A stretch of DNA of 64,000 bases. Source: Trinickia caryophylli. Lineage in GTDB: Bacteria; Pseudomonadota; Gammaproteobacteria; Burkholderiales; Burkholderiaceae. The position numbers and the translations under genes were made by a program. Positions 8,711 to 16,969 of the stretch are shown here, piece after piece. The number at the start of each line of letters is the position of its first letter. Position 1 is the stretch's first letter. The stretch covers positions 2,914,001-2,978,000 of the forward strand of contig NZ_CP139970.1 in NCBI RefSeq assembly GCF_034424545.1, written 5' to 3'. Under the pieces are notes generated by a model that was not told where the DNA came from, ran no database searches, and was given only the letters and a program-made list of their open reading frames with translations.

Positions 8711-9634
8711 TCAGACTTGCGTGAGCCAGGGCGCATATTCGGCATTCCTGCCAGCGACGATGTCGAAGAACGCGGACTGCAGCTTTTCGGTGATGGGGCC
8801 GCGCGCGCCGTTGCCGATCGTGCGATTGTCGAGCTCCCGGATCGGGGTGACTTCGGCTGCGGTGCCCGTGAAGAAGGCCTCGTCGGCCGTATAGACCTCG
8901 TCGCGCGTGATGCGCTTTTCGATGATTTCGATGCCGGCGGCCTTCGCGAGCGTGATGATCGTGTCGCGCGTGATGCCGTCGAGGCACGAGGCGAGGTCGG
9001 GTGTATAGAGCTTGCCGTTGTTCACGAGGAAGAAATTCTCGCCCGAGCCTTCCGAGACATAGCCGTCCACGTCGAGCAGCAGCGCTTCGTCATAGCCGTC
9101 GGCCGTCGCTTCCTGGTTCGCCAGGATCGAGTTGACGTACCAGCCCGACGCCTTGGCCCGCACCATCGACACGTTCACGTGGTGACGCGTGAACGAGGAC
9201 GTCTTCACGCGGATGCCCTTCGCAATGCCGTCTTCGCCCAGATAGGCGCCCCACGGCCAGGCGGCGATGGCCACGTGGATCGTATTTCCGCGCGCCGATA
9301 CGCCGAGCTTCTCCGAACCCACCCAGACGATCGGGCGCAGGTATGCCGATTCAAGACCGTTTGCCCGCACGACCTCGCACTGGGCCGCCTCGAGCGTTTC
9401 GCGGTCGAACGGGATGTCCATCTGGAAAATCTTCGCCGAATTGAAGAGGCGCTTCGTGTGCTCTTTCAGGCGGAAAATCGACGTGTTGCCATCGGCCGTC
9501 CTGTAAGCGCGCACGCCCTCGAAAACCCCCATGCCGTAATGCAGGGTGTGCGTGAGGACGTGGATCTTGGCGTCGCGCCAGTCGATCAGCTTGCCGTCCA
9601 TCCAGATCTTGCCGTCGCGGTCGGCCATTGACAT
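8711..9634 (-). CDS. ilvE: Branched-chain amino-acid aminotransferase IlvE
   Basis: A 307-residue fold-type IV PLP enzyme that catalyses the last step of valine, leucine and isoleucine synthesis (and the reverse) using glutamate. HTLHYGMGVFEGVRAY near residues 29-44 and YVSEGSGENFFLV near 192-204 are classical IlvE signatures; the PLP lysine lies in the segment around residue 160 (MVRAKASGWYVNSILAN). ATG 9634 has AGGAGA upstream. A -35/-10 pair lies at 9679-9706. The next gene rightward, azlC, is divergent and exports branched-chain amino acids, a sensible functional neighbour. Confidence 0.97.
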   Translation of the reverse strand: MSMADRDGKIWMDGKLIDWRDAKIHVLTHTLHYGMGVFEGVRAYRTADGNTSIFRLKEHTKRLFNSAKIFQMDIPFDRETLEAAQCEVVRANGLESAYLRPIVWVGSEKLGVSARGNTIHVAIAAWPWGAYLGEDGIAKGIRVKTSSFTRHHVNVSMVRAKASGWYVNSILANQEATADGYDEALLLDVDGYVSEGSGENFFLVNNGKLYTPDLASCLDGITRDTIITLAKAAGIEIIEKRITRDEVYTADEAFFTGTAAEVTPIRELDNRTIGNGARGPITEKLQSAFFDIVAGRNAEYAPWLTQV

Positions 9635-9678
9635 ACGTATTCTCCTAGCGGTGCAGGCGGCGCTGCGATAAGAGCGCC

Positions 9679-9706
9679 ATTTTAGCCTTTTTCAAGTGCA
9701 CTTAAA
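9679..9706 (-). promoter_or_regulatory. Putative sigma-70 promoter of ilvE
   Basis: Read on the minus strand, TTTAAG (9706-9701) and TAAAAT (9684-9679) are spaced by 16 bases and lie 45 bases upstream of the ilvE start. The hexamers match the consensus at four and five positions. Confidence 0.5.
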
Positions 9707-9805
9707 CAGATCATGGCTGCGTGCCGGCCGGAACCTGTCTCCGCGGCCCGGTCATCGGGAGGCGGTGCGGTAGCTGACGACCGAGCTCCGTAGTCAAACT
9801 CACAC

Positions 9806-9811
9806 TATAAT
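9806..9811 (+). promoter_or_regulatory. Perfect TATAAT -10 element upstream of azlC
   Basis: A consensus TATAAT lies 122 bases before the azlC start in the ilvE-azlC intergenic region. No good -35 hexamer is visible at the right distance, so activity is uncertain. Confidence 0.35.
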
Positions 9812-9933
9812 CAGACGCTTTTCCGTTCCAGCCCGAGCCCGACGGCTTGAGGCGCCGCGCGCTCGCTGCCGCTGCCGCCGCCGGTCTACGACGACTCGTT
9901 TGTCCGCCTTGCGGCGACGTACCACTCCTGCCG

Positions 9934-10707
9934 ATGCCAGCCCGTTTCTCCGCCGTCGATCGCACCGCTTACGTCCAGGGCCTGCGCGATTGTTCGCCCA
10001 CCATCGTTGCGCTGGCGTCGTGGGGGCTCGTCACGGGCATCGCCATGAGCAAGTCCGTGCTGACGATGCCGCAGGCGATCGCCATGGCGCTCTTCGTCTA
10101 TGCGGGTTCGTCGCAACTGGCCGTGCTGCCGCTGATCGCGGCGAAACTGCCGATCTGGACGGTTCTGCTGACGGCCGCCATGGTCAACCTGCGCTTTTTG
10201 ATCTTCAGCGCCGGGCTGGCGCCGCATTTCGCCTATCACCCGTTCGTTCGCCGGCTCGCGATTGGCTATTTCAATGGCGACATCGTCTATCTGCTGTTCC
10301 AGAAGCGCTCGTTTGCAACCGGCTACGTGCCGGGCAAGGAAGCGTACTTCTGGGGTATGGCGACCGTGACCTGGCTTTCCTGGCAGATATCCTCGGTAGC
10401 CGGCATCGTGCTCGCCAGTCTTTTCCCCGATAACTGGGGGCTCGAGTTGGCCGGCACGCTCGCGCTGGTGCCGCTCATCGTCGCCGCGATCGCCAATCGC
10501 TCGACGCTCGTGGCCGTAAGCGTGGCTGCCGTCATTGCGCTCGTCGCCATCGACCTGCCCTACCGGCTCGCCCTGCCGCTTGCCGTGCTGGCTGCGCTCG
10601 CGGCCGGCAGCATGGCCGATCTCGTCGTCGAGCGCGGCGATTGGCGGCGCATCGCGGGCCGGCGTACACGCGGCGAGGACGCGGCTCAACGCGGGAGGCG
10701 CCCATGA
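9934..10707 (+). CDS. azlC: Branched-chain amino-acid exporter, large subunit AzlC
   Basis: A 257-residue polytopic membrane protein of the AzlC/YgaZ family, which together with AzlD forms an exporter of branched-chain amino acids. The N-terminal block RDCSPTIVALASWGLVTGIAMSK and the segment FVYAGSSQLAVLPL near residue 50-63 are typical. ATG 9934 is chosen as it begins the conserved region; the upstream 29 codons read as random basic sequence. It overlaps azlD by ATGA, so the two subunits are translated in step. Confidence 0.92.
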   Translation: MPARFSAVDRTAYVQGLRDCSPTIVALASWGLVTGIAMSKSVLTMPQAIAMALFVYAGSSQLAVLPLIAAKLPIWTVLLTAAMVNLRFLIFSAGLAPHFAYHPFVRRLAIGYFNGDIVYLLFQKRSFATGYVPGKEAYFWGMATVTWLSWQISSVAGIVLASLFPDNWGLELAGTLALVPLIVAAIANRSTLVAVSVAAVIALVAIDLPYRLALPLAVLAALAAGSMADLVVERGDWRRIAGRRTRGEDAAQRGRRP

Positions 10708-11027
10708 CGACGGCCCAGATCTGGCTCACGATCGCGGGGATGACGTTCGTCACGGCGATCACGCGCGCGTTTTTTCTGCTCGGCGGCGAGCGTGCGGTGT
10801 TGCCGGAGCGGATCCAGCGCGCACTGCGCTATGCGCCCGCCGCCGCACTGGTGGCCGTCGTCGTGCCCGACGTGCTCGAGACGCCAGCCGGCATCTCGCT
10901 GGCACTCGGCAATCACGCACTCTATGGGACCGTCGCCGGCCTTGCCTGGTATCTCTGGCGGCGCAGCATGCTCGGCACGATCATGATCGGCATGGTGGTC
11001 TTCACCGCGCTGCGCCTGTGGACGTGA
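10704..11027 (+). CDS. azlD: Branched-chain amino-acid exporter, small subunit AzlD
   Basis: A 107-residue protein with four hydrophobic segments, the small partner of AzlC. The segment ITRAFFLLGGERAVLPERIQRALRYAP near residues 19-45 and VVPDVLETP near 55 are family hallmarks. The start is fixed by the ATGA overlap with azlC. It is the last gene before the type III secretion cluster; 27 bases separate its stop from that of the convergent lytic transglycosylase. Confidence 0.92.
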   Translation: MTTAQIWLTIAGMTFVTAITRAFFLLGGERAVLPERIQRALRYAPAAALVAVVVPDVLETPAGISLALGNHALYGTVAGLAWYLWRRSMLGTIMIGMVVFTALRLWT

Positions 11028-11054
11028 TCGCTCCCATCGCCCGCCGCGGTCCCG

Positions 11055-12104
11055 TCAGCCGCGCCTGGCTGGCGGCGCCGATACGAGCAGCGTGCCGAGC
11101 TTCGCGAGCAACTGCCAGGGCGTCATTTCGGATCCGGCGCGCGATTGTGCGGGCCCTGCCGTTCCGAGCGTTTCTGCCGTCTTTGCCGCTCCCGCCGACC
11201 CCGTTGCGTTGATCGTCCCCGCAGCATCGGCCGTGCTCTCCGCGCCCGATGCTGGAGCGCGCCCAAGCGCCGCCGGTATGTTCTGTGCCGGCTCGGCTGC
11301 CGTCGTGCCGGCGAGTGTCGCCTGGTATTTCGCCAGGACCGTTGCGACGTAGCGGCGCGTTTCCTCGTAGGGCGGAACCGTCCCGCCATATCGGTCAACG
11401 GCGCTTTCGCCCGAGTTGTAGGCGGCAACCGCGAGCTTGACGTTGCCGTGGAAGCGCGCGAGCAGCCATTTGAGGTAGGTCGCGCCGGCGAGCAGGTTCG
11501 TGCGCGGGTCCTGCAGGCCGGCGAAGCCGAAACGCCGGCCGGTGGCCGGGAGCACCTGCATGAGGCCGATGGCGCCTTTCTTCGATACGGCCGATGGATC
11601 GTAGCCCGATTCGGTCGAGACGATTGCATGCAGAAGGGCCGCGTCGAGCCCGAATTCCGCGGAGACTGCTTCGATCAGCCCGGCGTAGCTCGCCTTGCGT
11701 GCGGGGCGTGCGGGTAAGGCGGCACAGTCCGTGCAATGCGACGAGCTCGGCACCGATCGATCGGCGGGCGGCCGAGTCCCGAAGGGCGGGATCGAAGGCG
11801 GCGGCGACGAAGACGGAAACGAGGGCACGGACGGCAGCGAAGCCGAAGCCGAAGCCGAAGCCGAAGCCGAAGCCGAAGCCGAAGCCGAAGCCGAAGCCGA
11901 AGCCGAAGCCGAAGCCGAAGCCGAAGCCGAAGCCGAAGCCGCCGCATGCTCCCAGATCACCGGAGCGTTGCTGAGCGGCAACCCGGTGGCCGTTGCGTTT
12001 GAGCCGGGCAGGCCGCACGCGACGACCATGGCGGCGGTGGCCGCGGGCCGCCGCCATGAGGCGCTACGGGCAACCCTGCGCGGCTTACGCGTGCGGACCG
12101 TCAT
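11055..12104 (-). CDS. T3SS-associated lytic transglycosylase with a long Ala-Ser repeat
   Basis: A 349-residue Slt-type murein transglycosylase that probably opens the peptidoglycan for the secretion apparatus. The catalytic domain begins near residue 138 (SYAGLIEAVSAEFG), with the catalytic Glu at about 164 in VSTESGYDP, then GAIGLMQVLP and AVAAYNSGESAV. A basic N-terminus and a hydrophobic stretch (residues 20-32) suggest export. Between them lies an (Ala-Ser)n tract, residues 55-89, encoded by a perfect hexanucleotide array, which must be a flexible linker. Its start overlaps the sctU stop by 20 bases, so it is the last gene of the export operon. The last 90 residues are low-complexity Ala/Gly/Thr. 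Confidence 0.88.
   Translation of the reverse strand: MTVRTRKPRRVARSASWRRPAATAAMVVACGLPGSNATATGLPLSNAPVIWEHAAASASASASASASASASASASASASASASASASASLPSVPSFPSSSPPPSIPPFGTRPPADRSVPSSSHCTDCAALPARPARKASYAGLIEAVSAEFGLDAALLHAIVSTESGYDPSAVSKKGAIGLMQVLPATGRRFGFAGLQDPRTNLLAGATYLKWLLARFHGNVKLAVAAYNSGESAVDRYGGTVPPYEETRRYVATVLAKYQATLAGTTAAEPAQNIPAALGRAPASGAESTADAAGTINATGSAGAAKTAETLGTAGPAQSRAGSEMTPWQLLAKLGTLLVSAPPARRG
11842..11940. repeat. Hexanucleotide microsatellite, 16.5 copies of GCCGAA
   Basis: GCCGAA is repeated without a mismatch for 99 bases inside the lytic transglycosylase gene and is read on the minus strand as alternating Ala and Ser. Because the unit is two codons long, copy-number change alters linker length without shifting frame. 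All six frames stay open across it, which creates spurious long overlapping frames on the plus strand. Confidence 0.98.
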
Positions 12105-13161
12105 CGTCGCGCTCCGCGTCCTGCTCGTAATCGAGCGCCATCACGACGCGCAGAATCCGTGCAACGGGCTCGAAAAGACTGGGCGGGATGTAGCCGCCGG
12201 GCTCCGTCTGCGCGGCGAGCGCGCGCGCGACGCGCACGTGTTCGACCACCGGCACGCCGGCTTTTTCCGCCAGACGCACGATATGCGCGGCGCGCGCATT
12301 GCGGCCGATTTCGAGCACCTGGGGCAGCGGCGTGAGCGGCGGCTCGTAAAAGAGGCACACGGCGATGTGAGTGGGATTGCGCACGACCACGTTCGACTTC
12401 CCGACGTTGGCGGCGAGGCTGCCGCTTTGCACTTCGCGATGGGCTTCCTTGCGCTTGTGCTTGACTTCGGGGTTGCCCTCCGAGTTCTTGTATTCCTCCT
12501 TGATGTCCTCGAGCGACATCATGAGTTGCTTCATGGTCTGGTGGCGCTGAAACGCATAATCGGCGATGCCGAAGACGACGTAAAAACCGAGGAGGGCACA
12601 GCCCATCCAGTAGAGCAGTTGCACGGCAACGTGAAGTCCGCACGACACGCCGCACAACGGAAGGAACTGGATCGAGGGGCCGTACTGACGGATCAGATAG
12701 AAAAAGATCAGCGACAGCAAGCCCACCTTGATCATCGATTTGGCGAATTCGAACAGGCTTCGAACCGAGAAGATCTGCTTGAAATTGGCGAGCGGATTGA
12801 TCTTGTCGGGCGAAGGCTTCATCGCCTCGAATGCCAGGAGCGGCCCGGTCTGCACGAGCGTCGCGGCCACCGTCGCGACGATGAGCAGGGCGGCGAGCCC
12901 GACGACGAACGGCGCCAGCAGCGCCGCGGCCGTGCCGAGCAGACGGTGCGAGGCGACCGGCAGGTCCTGGTCGGCCACGGCGATCGATTGCAGGCACAGC
13001 GCCTCGAAGGCGCGAAAGAGCGTTTTGCCCTGGGCCAGCAGGTAGCCGAGAATCGCTGCCAACTGCACGCCGCTCGTGATCTCGGTGCTTTTCGCCACCT
13101 GCCCTTTCTTGCGCGCGTCGCGAATCCGCTGAGGCGTGGGCTTTTCGGTCTTCTCGCTCAT
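12085..13161 (-). CDS. sctU: T3SS export apparatus switch protein SctU
   Basis: A 358-residue inner-membrane protein of the FlhB/YscU family that switches substrate specificity from needle parts to translocators. Four transmembrane segments lie between residues 30 and 205, followed by a cytoplasmic autoprotease domain with the self-cleavage motif NPTH at 262-265. The N-terminus SEKTEKPTPQRIRDARKKGQVAKS is the standard family start. ATG 13161 overlaps the sctT stop as ATGA. All key residues are present, so cleavage should occur. It corresponds to SsaU of SPI-2. Confidence 0.97.
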   Translation of the reverse strand: MSEKTEKPTPQRIRDARKKGQVAKSTEITSGVQLAAILGYLLAQGKTLFRAFEALCLQSIAVADQDLPVASHRLLGTAAALLAPFVVGLAALLIVATVAATLVQTGPLLAFEAMKPSPDKINPLANFKQIFSVRSLFEFAKSMIKVGLLSLIFFYLIRQYGPSIQFLPLCGVSCGLHVAVQLLYWMGCALLGFYVVFGIADYAFQRHQTMKQLMMSLEDIKEEYKNSEGNPEVKHKRKEAHREVQSGSLAANVGKSNVVVRNPTHIAVCLFYEPPLTPLPQVLEIGRNARAAHIVRLAEKAGVPVVEHVRVARALAAQTEPGGYIPPSLFEPVARILRVVMALDYEQDAERDDDGPHA

Positions 13162-13946
13162 CGTACCGGCGAGAGCAAGCGCCGCACGTGGTGCGACAGG
13201 GTGACCGAATACTCGATCATCGGGTGAAAGGCGAAACCCATGCCGACGATGATGAGCAGCACGGCGAACGCGCTTTTCACCGGCATCGACAGGAAGAAGA
13301 CGTTCAATTGCTGCGCTGAGCGATTGACGAGTCCGAGCGCCATGTCCACGAGCAGGATGCCGATCAGAGCCGGCATGGAAAACCGCAGGCACAGTTCGTA
13401 CATCAACTGCCAGTCAGCCAGAACAAAGGCGAGCCAGTGCACGTCGCGGGCCGGCGCGACGGCGGGCGGCAGCGTGCGATAAGAGTCGTACAGCGCGACG
13501 AAGAGCTCGTTCAGGCCACCATTCGCCACGAACAGCAGCCCGAAGATCTGCGAGAAGAGCGCGCCCAGCAGCGAAGACTGCTGACCGAGCATCGGATTGA
13601 GAACGTTGGCCATCGTTGCGCCGCGCATCGTATCGATGAGCGAGCCGGCCATGTCGAGCGCCCAGAACGGAACGGCGGCCGTGAAGCCGATCACGACGCC
13701 GATCGCGAGTTCGGAGCAGAGCATCCACAGCAGCGAGGGCCACGACGCGAGCGCGGCACCCAGAACGGGCCAGCTCGCGGCGAGCGGCGCGAGCGGCAAC
13801 GCAATGAGCAGCACCATGGCGTTGCGGATGAGTGTGCCGCCCAGCGCGCTTTGATTGAACACCGGCACGATCAGAACGGCGCCGAGCGGTCTCAGCATGC
13901 AAAAGCCGAGTGCCGGCAGCCAGTGTGCCCACCATTGGACGCTCAC
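13158..13946 (-). CDS. sctT: T3SS export apparatus protein SctT
   Basis: A 262-residue polytopic protein of the FliR/SpaR family that forms part of the export-gate cone with SctR and SctS. It starts MSVQWWAHWLPALGFCMLRP, has about six hydrophobic segments and the conserved region GFTAAVPFWALDMAGSLIDTMRG near residues 85-107. It overlaps both neighbours by ATGA (sctS before, sctU after), indicating strict translational coupling. Length matches SsaT/YscT (about 260). Confidence 0.96.
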   Translation of the reverse strand: MSVQWWAHWLPALGFCMLRPLGAVLIVPVFNQSALGGTLIRNAMVLLIALPLAPLAASWPVLGAALASWPSLLWMLCSELAIGVVIGFTAAVPFWALDMAGSLIDTMRGATMANVLNPMLGQQSSLLGALFSQIFGLLFVANGGLNELFVALYDSYRTLPPAVAPARDVHWLAFVLADWQLMYELCLRFSMPALIGILLVDMALGLVNRSAQQLNVFFLSMPVKSAFAVLLIIVGMGFAFHPMIEYSVTLSHHVRRLLSPVR

Positions 13947-14212
13947 AGCTTCATCAACACGATATTGTCGAACGACTGGTTCGCGTAGTTGAGAATGATG
14001 TCTCCCATCCAGTGATAGGTACCCGCGAGCGTGGCGGCCACGGCGAGCAGCTTGATCAGAAACTGGATCGTCTGGTCCTGCACCTGCGTGAGCGCCTGTA
14101 CGAGGCTGATGACGACGCCGACGACCGATGCGACGACGACGACGGGCAGCGACAGCAGCAAGACGAGCCAGAGCATCCGGGCCGCGAACTGCGTAACGAT
14201 GGCATCGCTCAA
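13943..14212 (-). CDS. sctS: T3SS export apparatus protein SctS
   Basis: An 89-residue protein of the FliQ/SpaQ family with two transmembrane hairpins; four copies surround the SctR5-SctT1 core of the export gate. The motif SLVQALTQVQDQTIQFLIKLLAV near residues 36-58 is the family signature. It overlaps sctT by ATGA and follows sctR after 43 bases. Confidence 0.96.
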   Translation of the reverse strand: MSDAIVTQFAARMLWLVLLLSLPVVVVASVVGVVISLVQALTQVQDQTIQFLIKLLAVAATLAGTYHWMGDIILNYANQSFDNIVLMKL

Positions 14213-14255
14213 TCGACTTTCCTTCGCGCCCCGATGGCGCAGTGAGGGGCCTGGC

Positions 14256-14939
14256 TCAGGCGAACGAGAGCAGCAACTGACCGATCAGCTTTTGCCAGCC
14301 GTGCATGAGCACGAACACGAGCAGCTTGAGCGGCAGCGAGATCGTGATCGGCGAGACCATCATCATGCCCATGGCGAGCAACACGTTCGACACGACGAGA
14401 TCGATGATGATGAAGGGCAGGTAGAGCAAAAGCCCGATCTTGAACGCCTCTTTCAACTGACTGACCGTGAAGGCCGGCAGCAGCACGAGCAGTGACCGAT
14501 CCGAAATCCGCGCGCGGTACGGCGCGGGCCATATTCTGTTGCCGATATCGGAAAAGAACCGGATCTGGTCGGGTTCGGTGTTGCGCTCGAGGAACGCACG
14601 GTAGGGCGCGAGCACGCTCGATTCGGCCTGCCCAGTGAAGTCGCTCGCCTGCAATTCGAGCGGGTGTTGCGCGAGGTTGTCGTGAACCTGGAGCCCGACG
14701 GGAGCCATGACGAACACCGTCAGTATCAGCGCGAGGCCGTAGAGGGCGAGGTTGGGCGGCACCTGCTGCGTACCCAGGGCGTTGCGCAGCAGGGAAAAAA
14801 CGATGGCGAGCTTCAGGAACGCGCTGCCGAGCACCACGAGGAGCGGCAGAATCGAAAGCGCGAAGAGCAGGACGACCAGTTGCAGCGGTTGATTCAGCAA
14901 TGCCACAGAAGCTCCGGATGGCGCGAAAGGCTTGGCCAT
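14256..14939 (-). CDS. sctR: T3SS export apparatus protein SctR
   Basis: A 227-residue protein of the FliP/SpaP family, the core of the export gate. Recognisable segments are SFLKLAIVFSLLRNALGTQQVPPN-like sequence at residues 40-62, LLVLLPAFTVSQLKEAFKIGLLLYLPF near 148-174 and DLVVSNVLLAMGMMMVSP near 178-195, all highly conserved. ATG 14939 begins just before the first helix; the reading frame continues upstream inside sctQ but that part is not SctR-like. No strong ribosome site precedes it, and 59 bases separate it from the sctQ stop. Confidence 0.95.
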   Translation of the reverse strand: MAKPFAPSGASVALLNQPLQLVVLLFALSILPLLVVLGSAFLKLAIVFSLLRNALGTQQVPPNLALYGLALILTVFVMAPVGLQVHDNLAQHPLELQASDFTGQAESSVLAPYRAFLERNTEPDQIRFFSDIGNRIWPAPYRARISDRSLLVLLPAFTVSQLKEAFKIGLLLYLPFIIIDLVVSNVLLAMGMMMVSPITISLPLKLLVFVLMHGWQKLIGQLLLSFA

Positions 14940-14998
14940 TGTGAGGTCGCACCGCGCGTGCGCGTATCCGGCGAGTACCTGAAACGATGCCGCCGCGC

Positions 14999-15307
14999 TC
15001 AGAGCGTCTCGATTCGCGCGGCCAGATGCCCGTCGATGTCGAGCAACGTGGCGCGCGCGATCACGCGTGGACCGACTCTCAGCGTCACCCACTCGTCGAT
15101 GCTCGCCAAGCCCGTCAGCAAGTCGCCGGGCCGGAGCGCGGCGAGCTCGGTGACGGGCAGATCGAGGCCCCCGACCTCTGCCACTATCCGCACGAGCGGC
15201 ATGGGCGGCATGCCCGCGGGTGCCGATGCCGGCCCGGGCTCGTCCCCGGGCGCAGGCGCGGCCACGGGCGCAGGCTCGACATCGAGCCAGTCGTCGAATT
15301 CGTTCAT
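14999..15307 (-). CDS. Probable internally initiated short form of SctQ (SctQ-C)
   Basis: Inside sctQ, in frame, ATG 15307 is preceded by GAGGA with 4 bases of spacing (GAGGAATGCATG), a strong ribosome site that falls at the start of the linker before the SPOA domain. Initiation here would give a 102-residue SPOA-only protein. Such short products are known for YscQ, SsaQ and SpaO, where they stabilise or assemble with the full-length subunit. The internal site is seen; its use is inferred from those relatives. Confidence 0.6.
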   Translation of the reverse strand: MNEFDDWLDVEPAPVAAPAPGDEPGPASAPAGMPPMPLVRIVAEVGGLDLPVTELAALRPGDLLTGLASIDEWVTLRVGPRVIARATLLDIDGHLAARIETL

Positions 15308-16045
15308 GCATTCCTCGATCGAAAAGGCGCCGGCTTCGCGCCGGCGAATGCGTGCGAGCGGTGCCGGACAAAAGAGAGCGAACTCGCCTTGTGCAACGTC
15401 GTATGCACGGCGCAGCACGAGCGCGTCGCCCACGCGCAGATTTTGTGCGGCCGTCCCGGGCACGCCGCTCCAGCCCGCGACGAGGCTGGCGCGGATGCGC
15501 GGGACGGCAGGCGGTTCGCCGGCCTCGCGCGCGTCGCCGGCGGCAAGCGCATCGCCCGAGGCCGATGCCAGCCGATCGGCAAGCGCCTCGAGCCAGTTGA
15601 GCGGTGCCTCCAGCACCCGCGCGTCGAGGCGGCGTTCGCCGTACGTGCTCGCCAGCCACCAGCCGCAGCGTCGCCCGGCACGGCCGCGGCGCGCATCGAT
15701 GCCGACCGGCCAGGGCACGGCGGCCTCGCTGTGCGCGGAAGCGGTGAGCGCCTCACCGAACGTCTCGAACGTCCATGCGCAGAGAAGCGGGTGCAGCGCC
15801 TCGGGAATCTGAGAGACGTCCGCCACGCTCAGCATCGGCGCCAGCCAGCCGCACCATTGCCGCGCATCGACCCACAGCCGCACAGGTGCGCCCTCCAGCA
15901 TGCCGCACAGCGTGACGCCGCTCTCGCCGCCCGCGTCGCGATAGCCGAGCGCAAGCGCGTGCTCGCCCGTCTCCACCCGGAGTCCCGCGCCCACTTTCCG
16001 CAGCAGGCGCGCTTCGTGCGAGTCAAGTCTGGGCAGGCCGATCAT
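14999..16045 (-). CDS. sctQ: T3SS cytoplasmic ring (sorting platform) protein SctQ
   Basis: A 348-residue protein of the SctQ/FliN-FliM family that forms the cytoplasmic sorting-platform pods with SctK and SctL. The C-terminal SPOA domain spans about residues 277-346 (IVAEVGGLDLPVTELAALRPGDLL... RVIARATLLDIDGHLAARI). The N-terminal two-thirds is divergent, as usual for SctQ, and ends in a Pro/Ala-rich linker near residues 258-280. The gene overlaps sctP by 23 bases. An internal start producing a short SPOA-only product is annotated separately. Corresponds to SsaQ. Confidence 0.92.
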   Translation of the reverse strand: MIGLPRLDSHEARLLRKVGAGLRVETGEHALALGYRDAGGESGVTLCGMLEGAPVRLWVDARQWCGWLAPMLSVADVSQIPEALHPLLCAWTFETFGEALTASAHSEAAVPWPVGIDARRGRAGRRCGWWLASTYGERRLDARVLEAPLNWLEALADRLASASGDALAAGDAREAGEPPAVPRIRASLVAGWSGVPGTAAQNLRVGDALVLRRAYDVAQGEFALFCPAPLARIRRREAGAFSIEECMNEFDDWLDVEPAPVAAPAPGDEPGPASAPAGMPPMPLVRIVAEVGGLDLPVTELAALRPGDLLTGLASIDEWVTLRVGPRVIARATLLDIDGHLAARIETL

Positions 16046-16607
16046 CGAGATACTCCACCGATACCGAGGCGTTCAACTTCGCGGCGAGATCGGCTGCGAG
16101 GCGCATGGCCCGACGGCGCGCATCGGATTCGTCGGGTGCGAAGGGGGCGAAGGGTGCATAGCGGGCATTGGGTGCATCGAGAGCATTGGCCCCGCCCCGT
16201 GCGGCGAAGCGCGGCGTGAGCCTGACGTCGATCGCCAGTTGTCCGCCCTGGCGTCGGACTTCGAATTCGGAGCCGGCGAGCGGGCCGTTCGTCAGCCGTA
16301 CCTTGAGCGCATCGGCACCGGCGTCGGGCGATGCGGCGCCACGAGACGACAGGCCGGGCCGCGCGGTCTGCTCGCCGGCGAGCGCGCAGGCCAGCGCGTC
16401 CTCGATCGATTCGCGCATCGGCTGCCCGAAGGCATGCCCTCCGTGGGCATCGTCCGGGGCGGCCGGCGGTTGCGCGCGTTCGAACAGCGCGCGAAAGCCG
16501 CGAGCCTGATCGTCGGCGGGGCGGTCGCGATCGCTATCGTTGCCGTTGTCGCGCGAGATGCCGGCGATTCGGGCAGCGGCGCGCCCGACGGGGGGAGAAA
16601 AAGGCAT
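16023..16607 (-). CDS. sctP: T3SS needle-length / switch regulator SctP
   Basis: A 194-residue protein placed between sctO and sctQ where SctP genes lie in SPI-2-like operons. The N-terminal half is disordered, rich in Arg, Asp, Ala and Pro; the C-terminal part (residues about 100-190) holds a compact domain (KVRLTNGPLAGSEFEVRRQGGQLAIDVRLTP) resembling the FliK/SctP C-terminal substrate-switch domain. ATG 16607 has GGAG five bases upstream; a GTG at 16613 overlaps the sctO stop as GTGA but lacks a ribosome site. Identification rests mainly on position and layout because SctP sequences diverge fast. Confidence 0.75.
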   Translation of the reverse strand: MPFSPPVGRAAARIAGISRDNGNDSDRDRPADDQARGFRALFERAQPPAAPDDAHGGHAFGQPMRESIEDALACALAGEQTARPGLSSRGAASPDAGADALKVRLTNGPLAGSEFEVRRQGGQLAIDVRLTPRFAARGGANALDAPNARYAPFAPFAPDESDARRRAMRLAADLAAKLNASVSVEYLDDRPAQT

Positions 16608-16609
16608 GA

Positions 16610-16969
16610 TCACTCCAGCAACAGCTTCAGTTTTTCCTGCGAGTTGACCGCCTGACGCAGCCGCGCCTGCTGGCGGCTGCGCTCCTCGGTCAGCGCCTGG
16701 CGCTCGGCCCGGATGGATTCCAGCCGCTCGGCGAGGGCCTCGTCTTCCAGGCGATACTCGCCGAGTTCGATTTTCAGGTCCCGCAGCGTGTTCTGATCGA
16801 CGACGGCCCGCAGTTCACCGCGTTCGCGCCACGCTCGCCATAGTTGCGAGCGACTGCGCGCGATGCCGGCCTGCTCCTCGTCGAGTGCCGCCCGCGCGCG
16901 TGCGAGCGCCGCGAGCGCCCCGCGTGCCTTGCGCTCGCGCCGTGCCTTGAGCGAGCACAGCGCAGTCAT
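16610..16969 (-). CDS. sctO: T3SS central stalk protein SctO
   Basis: A 119-residue, highly charged, almost wholly alpha-helical protein, predicted to be an antiparallel coiled coil (heptads through residues 5-115 with many Arg, Glu, Ala and Leu). This is the signature of SctO/FliJ, the stalk that links the SctN ATPase to the SctV ring. It starts inside the sctN stop (ATGA), and its position between sctN and sctP is diagnostic. Corresponds to SsaO. Confidence 0.88.
   Translation of the reverse strand: MTALCSLKARRERKARGALAALARARAALDEEQAGIARSRSQLWRAWRERGELRAVVDQNTLRDLKIELGEYRLEDEALAERLESIRAERQALTEERSRQQARLRQAVNSQEKLKLLLE

Noticed and set aside
11594..13227. Long plus-strand frames across the hexamer repeat (Ala-Glu, Pro-Lys or Arg-Ser repeats)
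   Set aside because: The repeat has no stop in any frame, which creates open frames opposite the lytic transglycosylase and sctU; those minus-strand genes have clear domains.
16607..16613. GTG start of sctP overlapping the sctO stop
   Set aside because: It lacks a ribosome site, while the ATG two codons later has GGAG at good spacing; the difference is two residues.
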